Notes: generated by a model not told the origin, from the letters alone. A DNA stretch of 56,000 nt from Pseudomonadales bacterium (GCA_017854255.1 JAFMIA010000014.1:1-56000); one strand, 5' to 3'; positions 25,925-37,496 are shown, numbered from the stretch's first letter. Program-made: numbers and translations.

Positions 25925-27757
25925 TTACCGCCTTTGAACCGGTGAGCCTGGCTTTTGCTCGTCAAACAAGCCCACCAACTGCTCAGTCATGGCATCGCCA
26001 AGTTGTTCTGCATCCGTAATGGTGACGGCGCGCTCATAATGGTGCGTGACATCATGACCAATACCAATCGCCACCAGCTCAACACTTTCGGTGTTTTCAA
26101 TTTGATCGATGGCGAACTTTAAATGCTGTTCCAGGAAGTTACTCGGATTGACCAAGAGGGTGCTGTTATCAACGGGCAGACCATCCGAGATCACCATCAA
26201 AATCTTGCGATCCTCGGGTCGACCATGAATACGGTTATAGGCCCAGAGTAGCGCTTCACCATCAATATTTTCCTTGAGCAACTCCTCGCGCATCATCAGC
26301 CCCAAATTTCGCCTTGCACGACGCCAGGGCATATCCGCGGCTTTGTAAATAATATGCCGCAAATCATTCAGGCGCCCGGGTTGCTGCGGTTTTCCGCGCT
26401 GCAACCACAACTCCCGCGATTGACCACCCCGCCAAGCCTTGGTCGTGAACCCCAAAATCTCAACTTTAACCGAGCACCGCTCAAGGGTTCTGCCCAAAAT
26501 ATCAGCACACATCGCCGCGATCGAAATGGATCGGCCGCGCATTGATCCAGAACTATCGATCAAAATCGACACGACCGTATCTTTAAATTTAGTTTCTTTT
26601 TCCTGCTTAAACGCCAGCGAGGAAAATGGATCCATGATAATGGTCGGCAGCCGTGAGGTATCCAGTACGCCTTCCTCAAGATCAAACTCCCAAGCACGGC
26701 TCTGCTGCGCCATCAATTTACGCTGTAATCGATTGGCAAGCTTACTGATAATGATCTGAGAGTTTTGCAGATGCTGATCCAGAACGCCTCTAAGGCGATC
26801 CAACTCTTCGCTATCACAAAGCTGATCCGCAAACACCACTTCATCAAACTCTGTCGTGTAGGCTTGATATTCAAAGGTCTTCGGGCGCGCCCAACTTCTT
26901 TGCGCATTAGCGTCAGGCGGCGCGCCACCGTCGTCTTCAGACCCATCGGATTCTGTTAAATCAGATGCATCCATATCAACGGGTACATCGCCTTCGATGG
27001 CGTCTGAAAGATCACCTTCAGCGCCCTGGTCTTGATCTGCCCCTTCGTCCCCGGCCTCGGCTTCGGCCTCTTGTTCCTGATCATCCGTATCATCTTGATC
27101 CCCGTTCTGATCATCTTGACCAAAATCTTCGGCCAACCCAAAATCAGCGATCAAACTGCGCGCCAGTTCTGAGAAGGCTTCCTGATCAAAGACCTTCCCT
27201 TCGAAATCACTTAACTGCGTACCGACGCGATCTTCAATATACGTCCGCCAAGGATCCAGCACGCGCGCGGCGGACTCTGGCAACTCGGCGGCAATTAATT
27301 TTTCGCGGAGAAACAACCCGACTGCCTGGCCAAGGGGCGCGTCTTCTGTTGAGGTAATGTCGTAGGCGCCTTGTTGTTGCAAGGCATCATCCAGCTGGTG
27401 ATGCAAATTATCTTGCACCCCGCGCATGAGATACGTGCCGATCGCTGCAATCCGGGATTCCTCCACCGCATCAAACAGGTCTTGGGCAACCCCGGCCGCT
27501 GGCCGGCCCTGATCGTGCAGGGCCTCGTCATGGTATCGCGTGCGCAGTGCAAACCGATCCGCCGTGCCCCGCAAAGCCGCAAGCGCCGCTTGCGAGCCAC
27601 CGACTTCCGGCACGGGAATCCTCGCCTTATTGCCATGAATAAACGGCTTACCTCGACCAAAGGTCACCGAGAGCTCATCATTGCCCGAGATAGCCCGCAT
27701 CGTTGCAGTCACGGCCTGACGGAAAACTTCTGTTGCATCATCCAGCTGGGGTGGCAT
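25925..27757 (-). CDS. cobT: CobT-like cobaltochelatase subunit (VWA protein)
   Basis: A 610-residue protein resembling CobT, the VWA-domain subunit of the aerobic cobaltochelatase CobN-CobS-CobT, which inserts Co into hydrogenobyrinic acid diamide. The N-terminal half is helical; a strongly acidic central stretch (about 215-300, rich in Asp, Glu and Gln) precedes a VWA domain with the MIDAS motif DSSGS starting at D401. The C-terminal part has [13 protein letters not shown] and the end of the VWA fold. It sits 7 bp after cobS and overlaps nothing. CobN and other B12 genes are not in the window, so its client here is uncertain; some bacteria carry CobS/CobT-like pairs without CobN. Confidence 0.83.
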   Translation of the reverse strand: MPPQLDDATEVFRQAVTATMRAISGNDELSVTFGRGKPFIHGNKARIPVPEVGGSQAALAALRGTADRFALRTRYHDEALHDQGRPAAGVAQDLFDAVEESRIAAIGTYLMRGVQDNLHHQLDDALQQQGAYDITSTEDAPLGQAVGLFLREKLIAAELPESAARVLDPWRTYIEDRVGTQLSDFEGKVFDQEAFSELARSLIADFGLAEDFGQDDQNGDQDDTDDQEQEAEAEAGDEGADQDQGAEGDLSDAIEGDVPVDMDASDLTESDGSEDDGGAPPDANAQRSWARPKTFEYQAYTTEFDEVVFADQLCDSEELDRLRGVLDQHLQNSQIIISKLANRLQRKLMAQQSRAWEFDLEEGVLDTSRLPTIIMDPFSSLAFKQEKETKFKDTVVSILIDSSGSMRGRSISIAAMCADILGRTLERCSVKVEILGFTTKAWRGGQSRELWLQRGKPQQPGRLNDLRHIIYKAADMPWRRARRNLGLMMREELLKENIDGEALLWAYNRIHGRPEDRKILMVISDGLPVDNSTLLVNPSNFLEQHLKFAIDQIENTESVELVAIGIGHDVTHHYERAVTITDAEQLGDAMTEQLVGLFDEQKPGSPVQRR

Positions 27758-27764
27758 CAGATCA

Positions 27765-28748
27765 TCAGCCCGCTAAAACCACGTTTGCGGTCGATTCGGG
27801 CAGGTCAGTGCCCATGCACCGCTGATAGTACTCAGCAACGATTGCACGCTCGGTTTCATCACACTTATTTAAAAATGTCAGCCTGAAAGCAAAGCCCAAA
27901 TCACCAAACAACTCGCCATTTTCAGCCCACATGATCACGGTTCGAGGCGACATCACAATCGAGATATCGCCGTTCATGAAGCCTTGCCGAGTCAGCGCGG
28001 CCACTGACACCATATGCCCAATGGTTTTACGATCCAGATTCGGCCTTTTTGCGGCCACGATCTCAACTTCTTGTTCATGGGGGAGGTAATTCAGGGTGGT
28101 CACAATATTCCATCGATCCATCTGGCCTTGGTTAATTTGCTGCGTCCCGTGGTACAACCCGGTTGAATCACCCAACCCGATGGTATTGGTGGTCGAGAAA
28201 AGGCGAAAGCTTTGATGGGGGCTAATAACCCGGCTCTGATCCAGCAGCGTTAGCTTGCCTTCAACTTCCAGTACGCGCTGGATTACAAACATCACATCCG
28301 GCCGACCTGCGTCGTATTCATCGAAAACAATGGCACAGGCGCGCTGCAACGCCCAAGGCAGCAACCCTTCCTTAAACTCGGTGATTTGCTTGCCGTCCTG
28401 CAGCACAATCGCATCTTTACCCACCAAGTCCATGCGCGATACATGCGAGTCCAGATTGATCCGGATGCAAGGCCAATTTAGACGCGCGGCGACTTGTTCA
28501 ATGTGGGTCGATTTCCCGGTGCCGTGAAACCCCTGCACCATACAGCGACGGTTGTGCGCAAAGCTCGCCAAGATCGCAAGCGTTGTCTCCTTATTGAATA
28601 AATAGGTTTCATCGATGGCCGGTACATGTTCAGAGGTCTGAGAAAATGCCGGAACCAAGAGATCGACATCTATACCGAAGGTTTCTCTCACTGCGACCTG
28701 CGTATCTGGGATACCGTCTCCAGCCAACGCGCCTAATTGCTTTGCCAT
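27765..28748 (-). CDS. cobS: CobS-like cobaltochelatase subunit (AAA+ ATPase)
   Basis: A 327-residue AAA+ ATPase matching CobS in length and sequence: [12 protein letters not shown] near the start, Walker [10 protein letters not shown] at 73-81, Walker [15 protein letters not shown], and [15 protein letters not shown] and MSPRTVIMW. CobS hexamers with CobT drive metal insertion by the CobN chelatase. I start at MAKQLG (AAGG nearby), since the 91 in-frame codons upstream run into the divergent promoter region and have no family match. It is the first gene of the cobS-cobT-nudix unit. Confidence 0.88.
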   Translation of the reverse strand: MAKQLGALAGDGIPDTQVAVRETFGIDVDLLVPAFSQTSEHVPAIDETYLFNKETTLAILASFAHNRRCMVQGFHGTGKSTHIEQVAARLNWPCIRINLDSHVSRMDLVGKDAIVLQDGKQITEFKEGLLPWALQRACAIVFDEYDAGRPDVMFVIQRVLEVEGKLTLLDQSRVISPHQSFRLFSTTNTIGLGDSTGLYHGTQQINQGQMDRWNIVTTLNYLPHEQEVEIVAAKRPNLDRKTIGHMVSVAALTRQGFMNGDISIVMSPRTVIMWAENGELFGDLGFAFRLTFLNKCDETERAIVAEYYQRCMGTDLPESTANVVLAG

Positions 28749-28994
28749 AATTTTAACCTTAGAAAACTGAGCGGCTATTGCCTTGTAATAACCCCGCACG
28801 GTCACGACAGACCGCTTGGAATCGTTGAGGTAAACCCCGCACCAGATGAGGCCCCAGGGGTTCGGTTCAACCGCAACGGGTTTGCTTTTAGCCACCCACC
28901 GCAGGGTTCTAAGAATAGCGATTTGTCCCTTAAATTGCCACGGCGGGACCTTTAACTCTGCTACCATAAGTGCCACTGATAGGAGAGCCTTACC

Positions 28995-29543
28995 ATGCCA
29001 AAGGTCTATATGGTTCGACATGGCCGAGCCGCTGCCAACTTTACGAGCGATCTTGACCCGGGACTCGATGATCTCGGCCGCGACCAGGCAGTGCAGGCCG
29101 CAAGCTTACTGGCGGTCCAGGCGCCGCTTGCGCTGTTATCGAGCCCCTTGAAACGCGCCCAAGAAACCGCGGTGCCAATAGCTAAACAGCTAAAACAAGC
29201 CGTAACCATTGATTCTCGCGTTGCCGAAGTGCCAAGCCATGGCATTGCTTTAGAAGATCGGGGCGCGTGGCTGCAAGCCGTTATGCAAGGCCAATGGTCC
29301 GAGCAATCCGAGGCACTACAGCAATGGCGAGATCATATGGCGCAATGCCTGATGGCCTGCTCAACCGATACCGCTATTTTTTCTCACTTTGTCGCCATCA
29401 ATGCGATGGTTTCCTACGCCACCCAACGCGATGAGGTCCTGGTTTGCCGCCCAGATAATGGCAGCATCACCCTCTTCGACGTTCAACCTTCAGGCATCAC
29501 CTTGATTGATCGGGGCAGTGAAGCCACAACCCACATCAACTAA
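28995..29543 (+). CDS. Histidine phosphatase family protein
   Basis: A 182-residue protein of the phosphoglycerate mutase-like histidine phosphatase superfamily. The catalytic RHG motif is at residues 8-10 (MVRHGRA), and the second half holds [10 protein letters not shown], the usual second histidine block. Substrate cannot be predicted; SixA/CobC-type relatives act on phosphohistidine or on small phosphates. It has GGAGAG before the ATG and is divergent from cobS with 246 bp between them, so a relation to CobS/CobT is possible but unproven. Confidence 0.8.
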   Translation: MPKVYMVRHGRAAANFTSDLDPGLDDLGRDQAVQAASLLAVQAPLALLSSPLKRAQETAVPIAKQLKQAVTIDSRVAEVPSHGIALEDRGAWLQAVMQGQWSEQSEALQQWRDHMAQCLMACSTDTAIFSHFVAINAMVSYATQRDEVLVCRPDNGSITLFDVQPSGITLIDRGSEATTHIN

Positions 29544-29580
29544 ACACCTCGCCGGATCTCTTTTAGTCAGGCTAGGGGTT

Positions 29581-30603
29581 TCATTTCGGGAAGGGTACAA
29601 CGATTCGGTGCCCCGATAACCGCATCGAGATATTGGCCATAACATCCCAGGGCTCACCTGGCTCGACGCCTTTCACAATGGCATCGACTGCCCGAACCGC
29701 CCCATGAATGGCTTGAAGGTCATCGAGGCTGAGACGCTGGACCACGCGACTGATTAAGGCTTTGCGCTTAGGCCAAATACGCGCACTCTGCAGCGCCGCC
29801 TCCAAGGAGCCGGCCTGCGCTTGCGCTTTGATCCCAATCAAGGTGCGAAGTTCTCGCGTCAGGACGCCAGTGACCAACAAGACCTCGGTGCCTTCAGCCT
29901 GAAGGCCATTGAGAACGCGCAAACAGCGACCCGCCTTCCCCGCAAGGGCCGCATCCAACCACTGGTAAACATCATAGCGCGCATGGTCGCCAACGGTTGC
30001 TTGCACCATCTCAAGGCTGATTTCGGTGGCCGGCGCCGCCAGGATCAATCGATCCACTTCCTGTACAGCTGCCAACAAGTTGCCTTCCACCCGAGCCGAT
30101 AACGCAAGCACCGCATCCCGGGCAATGCGAAAGCCCTTGTCTTTAAATCGGTTTTCAATCCAGCGCGGCAGGTCTTTTGACTCAATCGGCCACACCTGAA
30201 CCAGCACCCCAACAGCCTCAAGGGCCTTAAACCATTTGGATTTCTGAACGCTTGCGTCTGCCTTCGGCAAACTCAAAAGCACCACGAGATCCTCACCAAC
30301 GTTTGCAAGTTCCAGGAGCGCTTTCGCTGCCTTTTCTGGCTGTTTTGCCGCGCTCAGACGGACTTCAATCAATTTCTTGTCGGCAAATAACGACAGGCTA
30401 TTCGCGCTGTAATGGAGCTCTTGCCAGTCGAAACCTGTTTCAACATGGAACAAATCTCGCTCGATAAAACCCGCCGAGCGGGCGTCTGCCCTAATCTGAT
30501 CGCACACCTGCTGACGCAGTAAGGGTTCATCCCCAGAAATCAGATAAACCCTTGCAAGCCCTTTTTTGAGTTCTGCCGCCAATTTTTCGGGATAGATTTT
30601 CAT
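29581..30603 (-). CDS. holA: DNA polymerase III delta subunit
   Basis: A 340-residue protein matching HolA, which opens and loads the sliding clamp within the clamp-loader complex. The N-terminal MKIYPEKLAAEL and the block YLISGDEPLLRQQVCDQIR are typical, and the length fits (E. coli 343). It follows lptE by 43 bp, matching the gammaproteobacterial order leuS-lptE-holA. It is the last gene of that unit; the convergent phosphatase gene ends 37 bp away. Confidence 0.93.
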   Translation of the reverse strand: MKIYPEKLAAELKKGLARVYLISGDEPLLRQQVCDQIRADARSAGFIERDLFHVETGFDWQELHYSANSLSLFADKKLIEVRLSAAKQPEKAAKALLELANVGEDLVVLLSLPKADASVQKSKWFKALEAVGVLVQVWPIESKDLPRWIENRFKDKGFRIARDAVLALSARVEGNLLAAVQEVDRLILAAPATEISLEMVQATVGDHARYDVYQWLDAALAGKAGRCLRVLNGLQAEGTEVLLVTGVLTRELRTLIGIKAQAQAGSLEAALQSARIWPKRKALISRVVQRLSLDDLQAIHGAVRAVDAIVKGVEPGEPWDVMANISMRLSGHRIVVPFPK

Positions 30604-30646
30604 CCTTGGCGCGGCCTGCCCAACCCGTCCATCCCCTGCAGTTCAG

Positions 30647-31138
30647 TCACTTTGACAAGCTCACATCAAGCCAAGGTTGCATTCGGTCTCGTAATTGGCT
30701 CGCTAATTCAGCACGCATTTGCACCAGACGAGCGCTTTCGGTTTCGCTGGCGGCAACCAAGCGTTGATTGTGTCTTGTAAGATGCGCGTTCGTCGTGATG
30801 CGCTCGGCATCAACCAGCCGTTCACCCCGATTATTTTTCAGCGAAAATATCCACTGCAGCGTGACGTCGAACTCCGTTGCCTCATCAAAGGCTGCAGCCG
30901 CTATGGGAAACTTTGAGTATATTTCTTCATGAATAATTAAAGACAGCGGCGACGGAATCGATGCCTTGCCTTTCCTACGCGGCCCTTGATCCAGCAAACG
31001 CCCCACGGCGGAGTCGATGCCTGCCGAAACCGACACCTCAACGCCCTGCAATGACACCGGCGGACTCAGCTGATAACCGCAGCCCGCGAGCATGAGCAGT
31101 ACAAGTCCTTGGCAGCCAGCCCAGAATATCCGCATCAA
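30647..31138 (-). CDS. lptE: LPS-assembly lipoprotein LptE
   Basis: A 163-residue lipoprotein of the outer membrane that plugs the LptD translocon for lipopolysaccharide. Its lipobox LMLAGC places the lipidated cysteine at residue 20, followed by [12 protein letters not shown], matching the LptE pattern C-G-Y/F-x-L. Its location between leuS and holA, with a four-base overlap with leuS, is the standard context and supports the call despite low sequence conservation in this family. Confidence 0.88.
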   Translation of the reverse strand: MMRIFWAGCQGLVLLMLAGCGYQLSPPVSLQGVEVSVSAGIDSAVGRLLDQGPRRKGKASIPSPLSLIIHEEIYSKFPIAAAAFDEATEFDVTLQWIFSLKNNRGERLVDAERITTNAHLTRHNQRLVAASETESARLVQMRAELASQLRDRMQPWLDVSLSK

Positions 31139-33597
31139 TTCACCACAAAGTTGATCAGTTTTTCAGGCACATAAATAACCTTCCGGATTTGTTTACCGTC
31201 AAAATATTGCGTCAAATTGGGCAGCTCTGCCACTTTTTGACGAATACTTGATTCATCAATATCCGCCGCCACATCGAGCTTCGCCCGTAACTTACCGTTG
31301 ATCTGAACGACGAGTTCTATCGAGGTTTTAACCAACGCACGCTCATCGGTTGCCATCCATTGAGCCTGGCTCAAATCTTCGCCCGTTAACCTGCGCCACA
31401 AGGCACTTGAGATGTGAGGCGTGATCGGCGACAAAACCAATACAACGGCTTTTAACGCTTCTCGCAGTACCGCGCGAGATTCGCTGGAATGCCCGTCAAA
31501 CTTATTAATATGATTCATTAGCGTCATGGCAGCCGCAACCACCGTATTGAACGCCAGCCGCCGGCCATAATCGTCAAAGGCCTTGCTCAGTGTTTCGTGG
31601 GTTACTCGTCGCAGTCCTTTGTCGGTCTCATCCAAACGCGTCGGGTCAAAAGCGTCCGCTGTGCCCTCGGCAACATGGTTTTCAACCGTTGTCCAAAGCC
31701 GAGTCCGGAGCCATTTGAAGGCCGACTCTACACCATTTTCTGACCACTCAAAGCTTTGCTCTGGCGGCGCCGCAAACATCATCGCCATTCGAACCGCATC
31801 GGCACCAAACTGATCGAGAAGATGCTGCGGGTCACCGGCGTCGCCCGCGGACTTCGACATCTTACTGCCATCTTTTAAAACCATTCCGAGCGCCAAAAGA
31901 TTCGTAAACGGCTCATTGGTTTGCACCAGGCCCTGGTCGCGCATGACTTTATGAAAGAAACGGGCGTAGAGCAGATGCAGAATTGCATGCTCCTCGCCCC
32001 CCACATAATGATCTACTTGCCCCCAATATCTCGCCCGATCATCCAGCATTGCAGCCTCAGAATCGTTCGACATAAATCGCGCGTAATACCAAGAAGACTC
32101 CATGAACGTATCAAATGTATCGGTTTCGCGCTCACCCGGACCGCCACAGCTTGGGCAAGGCACGCTAGACCAAGCAGACAGGGTCTTAAGCGGAGATCCA
32201 ACGCCTTGAAACTGAATATCGGTGGGTAACACGACGGGCAGATCCTGCTCAGGGACCGGCACAGCACCGCATTGCTCACAGTGGATGAATGGGATTGGAC
32301 AACCCCAGTAGCGCTGTCGTGAAACCCCCCAGTCTCGCAACCTATAATTGACCCGACGGGCACCCAGGCCTTTGCCTTCTAGGGCGCCCGTAATCGCTGA
32401 AAAGGCCTCATCAAACCCTAACCCATCGAATTCACCAGAGTTGATCAATTCGTTTTTATCCGTCAAAGCTTGATCGAGGATTGAGGCGCCATCCGGACGA
32501 CTCGCTATGACCTGTTTGATCGGCAAGTCATACTTTTTAGCAAATTCCCAATCTCGCTGATCATGTCCCGGCACGGACATCACCGCCCCAGAGCCGTATT
32601 CCATCAACACAAAATTTGCGACCCAAATGGGGATGCTTTCGCCAGTGAGCGGATGCGTTGCAACGTAACCAGAGTCAATGCCCAGCTTTTCCATCTTCGC
32701 CATTTCGGCTTCGGCAACTTTGACCCGTTGGGCATCTTGGATAAAGGCGTCAATCGCTGGACTTGCGCTTGCTGCGGCCAACGCTATGGGATGTTGCGGC
32801 GCGACGGCCAAGTAAGTAACCCCCAATAAGGTATCCGGTCGCGTCGTGTACACAGCGACCCCGCCAAATTCGGGCATTGGGAAGGTGAGCTCAACGCCTT
32901 CTGAGCGACCGATCCAGTTTCGCTGCATCGTCTTAATCTTGTCTGGCCAGCCTGGCAGGCGATCGAGCTCACCCAATAACTCTTCGGCATAGTCTGTGAT
33001 TTTGACAAACCACTGAGACAGCTGCCGCCGCTCAACCGGGGCGCCTGAGCGCCAACCTTTACCATCCACCACCTGTTCGTTTGCAAGGACGGTTTGATCC
33101 ACCGGATCCCAATTCACCCAAGCTGCTTTTTTATAAACCAGGCCCTGTTCAAACATTTTGGTAAAAAACCACTGCTCCCAGCGGTAGTATTCCGGATCAC
33201 AGGTTGCGAACTCCCGAGACCAATCATAAGCCAGGCCCAAACGCTGCATTTGGGTCTTCATGTGCGCAATGTTTTTTAGCGTCCAATCGGACGGTGGGAC
33301 CTGATGCTTAATCGCCGCATTCTCAGCGGGCAAGCCGAACGCATCCCAACCCATGGGCTGCAGTACCTGTTTGCCATTGAGCCGTTGAAAACGAGCAATA
33401 ACATCACCCAATGTGTAGGTTCGAACATGCCCCATATGGAGCTGTCCGCTGGGATAAGGGAACATCGCCAAGCAGTAAAACTTTTCCTGACCGGCTTGCT
33501 CGACGACTTTATAGGTTTCTTGTGACTGCCAATTTGCCTGTTCAGCGGCCTCCAAAACCTGCGGGTCATACGCGTCCGGTACCTCTTGCCAAGCCAT
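31135..33597 (-). CDS. leuS: Leucyl-tRNA synthetase
   Basis: An 820-residue class I aminoacyl-tRNA synthetase that charges tRNA-Leu. The nucleotide-binding HMGH is at 54-57 and KMSKS at 579-583. The N-terminal [17 protein letters not shown] and the editing-domain landmark [12 protein letters not shown] are typical. The start is the ATG with AGGTGA upstream; an in-frame GTG two codons earlier is unlikely. It heads the leuS-lptE-holA unit. Confidence 0.97.
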   Translation of the reverse strand: MAWQEVPDAYDPQVLEAAEQANWQSQETYKVVEQAGQEKFYCLAMFPYPSGQLHMGHVRTYTLGDVIARFQRLNGKQVLQPMGWDAFGLPAENAAIKHQVPPSDWTLKNIAHMKTQMQRLGLAYDWSREFATCDPEYYRWEQWFFTKMFEQGLVYKKAAWVNWDPVDQTVLANEQVVDGKGWRSGAPVERRQLSQWFVKITDYAEELLGELDRLPGWPDKIKTMQRNWIGRSEGVELTFPMPEFGGVAVYTTRPDTLLGVTYLAVAPQHPIALAAASASPAIDAFIQDAQRVKVAEAEMAKMEKLGIDSGYVATHPLTGESIPIWVANFVLMEYGSGAVMSVPGHDQRDWEFAKKYDLPIKQVIASRPDGASILDQALTDKNELINSGEFDGLGFDEAFSAITGALEGKGLGARRVNYRLRDWGVSRQRYWGCPIPFIHCEQCGAVPVPEQDLPVVLPTDIQFQGVGSPLKTLSAWSSVPCPSCGGPGERETDTFDTFMESSWYYARFMSNDSEAAMLDDRARYWGQVDHYVGGEEHAILHLLYARFFHKVMRDQGLVQTNEPFTNLLALGMVLKDGSKMSKSAGDAGDPQHLLDQFGADAVRMAMMFAAPPEQSFEWSENGVESAFKWLRTRLWTTVENHVAEGTADAFDPTRLDETDKGLRRVTHETLSKAFDDYGRRLAFNTVVAAAMTLMNHINKFDGHSSESRAVLREALKAVVLVLSPITPHISSALWRRLTGEDLSQAQWMATDERALVKTSIELVVQINGKLRAKLDVAADIDESSIRQKVAELPNLTQYFDGKQIRKVIYVPEKLINFVVN

Positions 33598-33664
33598 AGT
33601 CACTCACCTATTCAACGAATTAATATTCTACCTTACGCGCCAGAGTCTCGGCGAACTTTGCCGC

Positions 33665-35185
33665 TTAAAGCCGATTCCAAATCAGCGAAGCCGCCATAAA
33701 CCCCAATAACAACGCAATGATCGGAGATTGTCCAAATCGACTATAGGGCGTCTGGCCCGTAAAGAGCGGGACGGATTGCACCATCACGCCAGGTTCATCT
33801 TTCGGTAACCGCGCCAGCACGTCACCCTTGTTTGAGATCAGAGCGGTTACCCCATTATTCGTCACCCGAACGACAGAACGCGCGAGCTCCGCTGCGCGCA
33901 TTGCCGCAATCTGCAAATGTTGCTCTGGCCCAATTGAGGCACCAAACCAGGTGTCATTGCTGACGGTGATCAAAAGCGCTGGATCCTGCGCCGTACCGCG
34001 TACGAGCTCTGCATCCGTGATCTCATAGCAAATCGACAAGGACAACTCGTGCGCGCCAAGCCGAATGGGCGCCTGCACGGCTGGACCCGGCTGATTCCGA
34101 GACATGGGCAGATCAAAAAACTGAATCAACCCACGCAAAACAGACGCCATCGGGACAAATTCACCAAACGGCACAAGATGTCGTTTCAAGTAGCGGCCCT
34201 CAGCAAGGCCCAGGCCCTGCACCGTATTGTAAAAACCGGTCTCATCCGCCCTCGGCAGGCCAACAATCAGGCCCACCCCCGCGGCATCGGCCCAATCTTT
34301 CAGCTGCTGCAACGACGCTTGTCCCTGGTGCGCAAAACGAGTGAAAGAGGCTTCCGACCAAACCACCAAATCAACTTCTGGCAAATCGACCATGAGCCGA
34401 GTGTGGGCATTCAGGTTGCTCAAGAACTGTTCCGGTTGCCACTTTGTGTGCTGATCAAGGTTCGCTTGGATCCCAGCAACCTTGAGGCTCCCGGCTCGAT
34501 CGACGAATTCAAGACTGCCAACGCTGAATGACAGCGCGAATAATCCCGTCACAACCACCGGTATCCAATGATTCGGCGCACGCCACTGTCGAACCAAAAG
34601 CTCCGCGAGGAGCACCACGACAAAGCCCACGAGCAGCACGCCACCAATAGGCGCCCAATGCCCCGCCCAGGTTCCCGTGTGGGCGTAACCGACATAGAGC
34701 CAGGGAAAGCCCGTCAGGAACCAACCTCGAAACCACTCACCCAGAACCCAGGTCATCGCCATCCAAGGCGCATTCGGCCAGCCACCCCGATCGCGCAAGT
34801 AGGACAAGACATAGCCTTGCGGTATGAAGGTTAAAGACCACAATAAGATAAACAACCCGGTTAGACCGCCCGCCAGTAAGCTCGAGGCGCCGCCATAGGT
34901 GTGGATACTGACGTAGATCCAAGCAACCCCAGCGCCAAAGAGCCCCAGGGCAAAGCCGTAGTGAAGGGCTGCGAGTCGGTGTCCTTTAAAGCCTGTGCTG
35001 ACCGCGCAAAACGCCACCAAACTGATCAAAGACAGCGGCCAGTATCCGAAGGGCGCAAAACTGCCAACCAGCACACTACCGGCGAGCACGCAAATGAGCC
35101 AAGCGGTCTTAAATCCGAGTCCGGTCAACTTAATCTGTGCTGCGGCGAGCAACCTGGAGCAAATGGATTCTCCGATTGTCCGCAT
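33665..35185 (-). CDS. lnt: Apolipoprotein N-acyltransferase
   Basis: A 506-residue inner-membrane enzyme that adds the third acyl chain to lipoproteins. The N-terminal half has several membrane segments (FAPFGYWPLSLISLVAF, and GVAWIYVSIHTYGG). The C-terminal nitrilase-like domain holds the catalytic triad, here E278 (VVWSEASF), K334 (LKRHLVPFGEF) and C386 (LSICYEI), spaced nearly as in E. coli (267, 335, 387). I start at an ATG inside the end of corC because it fits the family's N-terminus; the ribosome binding site is weak, and an in-frame TTG near 35128, just after corC, is an alternative. Confidence 0.93.
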   Translation of the reverse strand: MRTIGESICSRLLAAAQIKLTGLGFKTAWLICVLAGSVLVGSFAPFGYWPLSLISLVAFCAVSTGFKGHRLAALHYGFALGLFGAGVAWIYVSIHTYGGASSLLAGGLTGLFILLWSLTFIPQGYVLSYLRDRGGWPNAPWMAMTWVLGEWFRGWFLTGFPWLYVGYAHTGTWAGHWAPIGGVLLVGFVVVLLAELLVRQWRAPNHWIPVVVTGLFALSFSVGSLEFVDRAGSLKVAGIQANLDQHTKWQPEQFLSNLNAHTRLMVDLPEVDLVVWSEASFTRFAHQGQASLQQLKDWADAAGVGLIVGLPRADETGFYNTVQGLGLAEGRYLKRHLVPFGEFVPMASVLRGLIQFFDLPMSRNQPGPAVQAPIRLGAHELSLSICYEITDAELVRGTAQDPALLITVSNDTWFGASIGPEQHLQIAAMRAAELARSVVRVTNNGVTALISNKGDVLARLPKDEPGVMVQSVPLFTGQTPYSRFGQSPIIALLLGFMAASLIWNRL

Positions 35186-35981
35186 TGAGCACTCTGAACT
35201 CAAAGCCTTCGATGACCACCTGATCATCACGGTTCGGCAGCCGGCCAATTCGATTCATCATCAGACCACCAATGGTATCAAACTCATCGTCATCAAATTC
35301 GCTGCCGAACGCGCGATTAAAATCATCGATGGTGGTCAACGCTTTGACGGTATAGGTGCCATCCACATGCTGCTTGATGAAGTCGTCTTCATCATAATCA
35401 AACTCATCTTCGATATCGCCGACGATTTGTTCGAGCACATCCTCAATGGTGATAATCCCACTCATGCTGCCATATTCATCATAGACAACCGCAAGGTGGT
35501 TTCGATTGGCTTTAAATTCTTGGAGCAACACATTCAGACGTTTACTCTCCGGGATACCCGGGGAAGGTCTCAAAAGCTCCCGAAGGTTAAATCGTTCCGA
35601 GCGGTCAGGATGCGCTAAAAACAGCATGTCTTTTGCCAGCAAAACGCCCAGCACATCGTCATTGCCATCCCCAAGGACGGGGAATCTAGAGTGCCCACTT
35701 TCAATGACCCCGGTTAGGATCTCGCCAGCGGTTTGGTCTATCCTAAAAAAAACCACCTGAGACCTTGGCACCATAATCTCGCGGGCCTTTAAATCAGAGA
35801 CCGTCAATGCGCCTTCAATAATAGATAGGGCTTCGGCATCGAGCAATTCCCGTTGCTCAGAGGCACGCAACACTTCAAGCAACTCGGCTCGACTGCTGGG
35901 CTCACCGGTCAACGCCATCGATAGGCGTTCTAACCAAGAGCGGCTTTTTTCAGTTTTCGAGTCGCTTTCACTCATCGACAA
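35130..35981 (-). CDS. corC: CorC/HlyC-type CBS-domain protein
   Basis: A 283-residue cytoplasmic protein (E. coli YbeX/CorC, 292 residues) linked with magnesium and cobalt efflux and with ribosome-related functions of the ybeZYX operon. Two CBS domains are seen at about 65-190: MVPRSQVVFFRIDQT, then LAVVYDEYGSMSGIITIEDV. The C-terminal CorC_HlyC domain contains the transporter-associated fold (FNRAFGSEFDDDEFDTIGG). It overlaps ybeY by 14 bases and lnt by about 56. Confidence 0.93.
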   Translation of the reverse strand: MSMSESDSKTEKSRSWLERLSMALTGEPSSRAELLEVLRASEQRELLDAEALSIIEGALTVSDLKAREIMVPRSQVVFFRIDQTAGEILTGVIESGHSRFPVLGDGNDDVLGVLLAKDMLFLAHPDRSERFNLRELLRPSPGIPESKRLNVLLQEFKANRNHLAVVYDEYGSMSGIITIEDVLEQIVGDIEDEFDYDEDDFIKQHVDGTYTVKALTTIDDFNRAFGSEFDDDEFDTIGGLMMNRIGRLPNRDDQVVIEGFEFRVLNADNRRIHLLQVARRSTD

Positions 35982-36480
35982 TCACCTCATACGGATCTTG
36001 AACGCCAACTTCTTTTAAAACGGCCACTTCTAGCGATTCCATTGTCTCTGCATCAGCTTCGAATTCGTGATCATACCCAATCAAGTGCAGCATACCATGC
36101 AAGACTAAGTGTAAAAAATGATCGGATGCCGCTTTACCTTGGTCTGCCGCCTCCTGAACTAAACAGGCCCCGCAAATCACCAAGTCGCCGAGATCTAGAC
36201 AATGGGCTTCATCCAGCATATTGGTTGTAAACGACAACACATTGGTCGGGTAATCGCGTCCTCGGTAGCTTTGATTTAAAGCGCGTGATTCGGCCGGATC
36301 AACAAATCGGATACAGACTCTGAACTGCTGGGCCTGGGGAAGACTCAAAGCCCTGCCTTGGGCCGCAGCTTGTTGCCAAGTCGATGCCATCATCGTTTGA
36401 ATCAAGGGCAGTGCCGCATCACAGGCAATATCCGCCGGACAAAGCGCATTTTGCTGAAAATCGATTTGAAGGGGCATCAT
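35968..36480 (-). CDS. ybeY: Endoribonuclease YbeY
   Basis: A 170-residue metal-dependent endoribonuclease that matures 16S rRNA 3' ends and takes part in ribosome quality control. The zinc motif HGMLHLIGYDH is complete, and RDYPTNVLSF is the family's second conserved block. The usual order ybeZ-ybeY-corC-lnt is kept. It follows ybeZ after 20 bp. Confidence 0.95.
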   Translation of the reverse strand: MMPLQIDFQQNALCPADIACDAALPLIQTMMASTWQQAAAQGRALSLPQAQQFRVCIRFVDPAESRALNQSYRGRDYPTNVLSFTTNMLDEAHCLDLGDLVICGACLVQEAADQGKAASDHFLHLVLHGMLHLIGYDHEFEADAETMESLEVAVLKEVGVQDPYEVIVDE

Positions 36481-36500
36481 GCTTTGCGCCTGGCTACGGT

Positions 36501-37496
36501 TTAATCGCGATCTTCAAAGGCTTGATAGGCTTCGACAATCCTTTGAACCAATGGATGTCGCACAACGTCTCGAGAGGAAAAGTGCGTAAAAGATAAGCCT
36601 TTAACACCATCTAACACCCGCATTACGTGTTTGAGTCCGGATTGGGTTCGTGGCGGTAGATCCACCTGTGTCACATCACCGGTGACCACTACGGTCGAGC
36701 CAAATCCAATCCGCGTCAGGAACATTTTCATTTGCTCAACCGTTGTATTCTGGCTCTCGTCTAGAATAATAAAAGAATCATTCAGCGTTCTGCCGCGCAT
36801 ATACGCCAGCGGCGCAACCTCAATAAAACCCTTCTCAATTAACTTCTCAACCCGCTCAAACCCGAATAACTCGTACAGCGCGTCATACAAGGGCCTGAGG
36901 TAAGGATCGATCTTCTGGCTTAAATCGCCCGGCAGAAAGCCTAACTTCTCGCCCGCCTCAACCGCTGGACGAACCAGCAGTATCCGCCCCACTCGTTCCT
37001 GCTCGAAAGCCTCGACAGCACAGGCCACCGCCAAAAAAGTTTTCCCCGTACCGGCCGGCCCAATACCAAAATTGATGTCATGGGTTCGGATGGCACTGAC
37101 ATAGACATTCTGATTATCCCCTCGGGGTTTAATCGATTTCTTTCGGGTCTTGATCAGTTGAACGGACGGGTCTTGGCCCTCCGTAATCGCCTCGATACCC
37201 GACTCCTGCAGAAATAAATGAAGCGTCTCAGGGCTCAACTCGCCGCCGTTGATCACTTCTCGATACAATTGCTTGAGTAACTCGAGGGTCGCAACAACCG
37301 TCTTATTGTCCCCAAGAATCTCGAATTCGTGTCCACGGTTCTTAATTTTGACGTCTAAGCGGGACTCAATCTGCCGAAGGTTTTTATCAAAAGGCCCACA
37401 CAGAGCTGACAAATGATCAGAATTATTGGGTTCAAGCTTTATGACTTTCGCCACGCTGGCATCAACATTGACCTCTGCAACCGGCTGACGACTCAA
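36501..37496 (-). CDS. ybeZ: PhoH-family ATPase YbeZ
   Basis: A 331-residue ATPase with a KH-like N-terminal part and PhoH domain. Walker A GPAGTGKT is at 146-153; the DEAQN motif of most relatives reads DESQN ([12 protein letters not shown]). YbeZ works with YbeY in ribosomal RNA processing. It overlaps miaB by four bases, typical for the operon miaB-ybeZ-ybeY-corC-lnt. Confidence 0.94.
   Translation of the reverse strand: MSRQPVAEVNVDASVAKVIKLEPNNSDHLSALCGPFDKNLRQIESRLDVKIKNRGHEFEILGDNKTVVATLELLKQLYREVINGGELSPETLHLFLQESGIEAITEGQDPSVQLIKTRKKSIKPRGDNQNVYVSAIRTHDINFGIGPAGTGKTFLAVACAVEAFEQERVGRILLVRPAVEAGEKLGFLPGDLSQKIDPYLRPLYDALYELFGFERVEKLIEKGFIEVAPLAYMRGRTLNDSFIILDESQNTTVEQMKMFLTRIGFGSTVVVTGDVTQVDLPPRTQSGLKHVMRVLDGVKGLSFTHFSSRDVVRHPLVQRIVEAYQAFEDRD

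Noticed and set aside
28749-29021. N-terminal extension of CobS
   Set aside because: The in-frame codons upstream cross the divergent promoter region and do not match CobS; the family start is at 28748.
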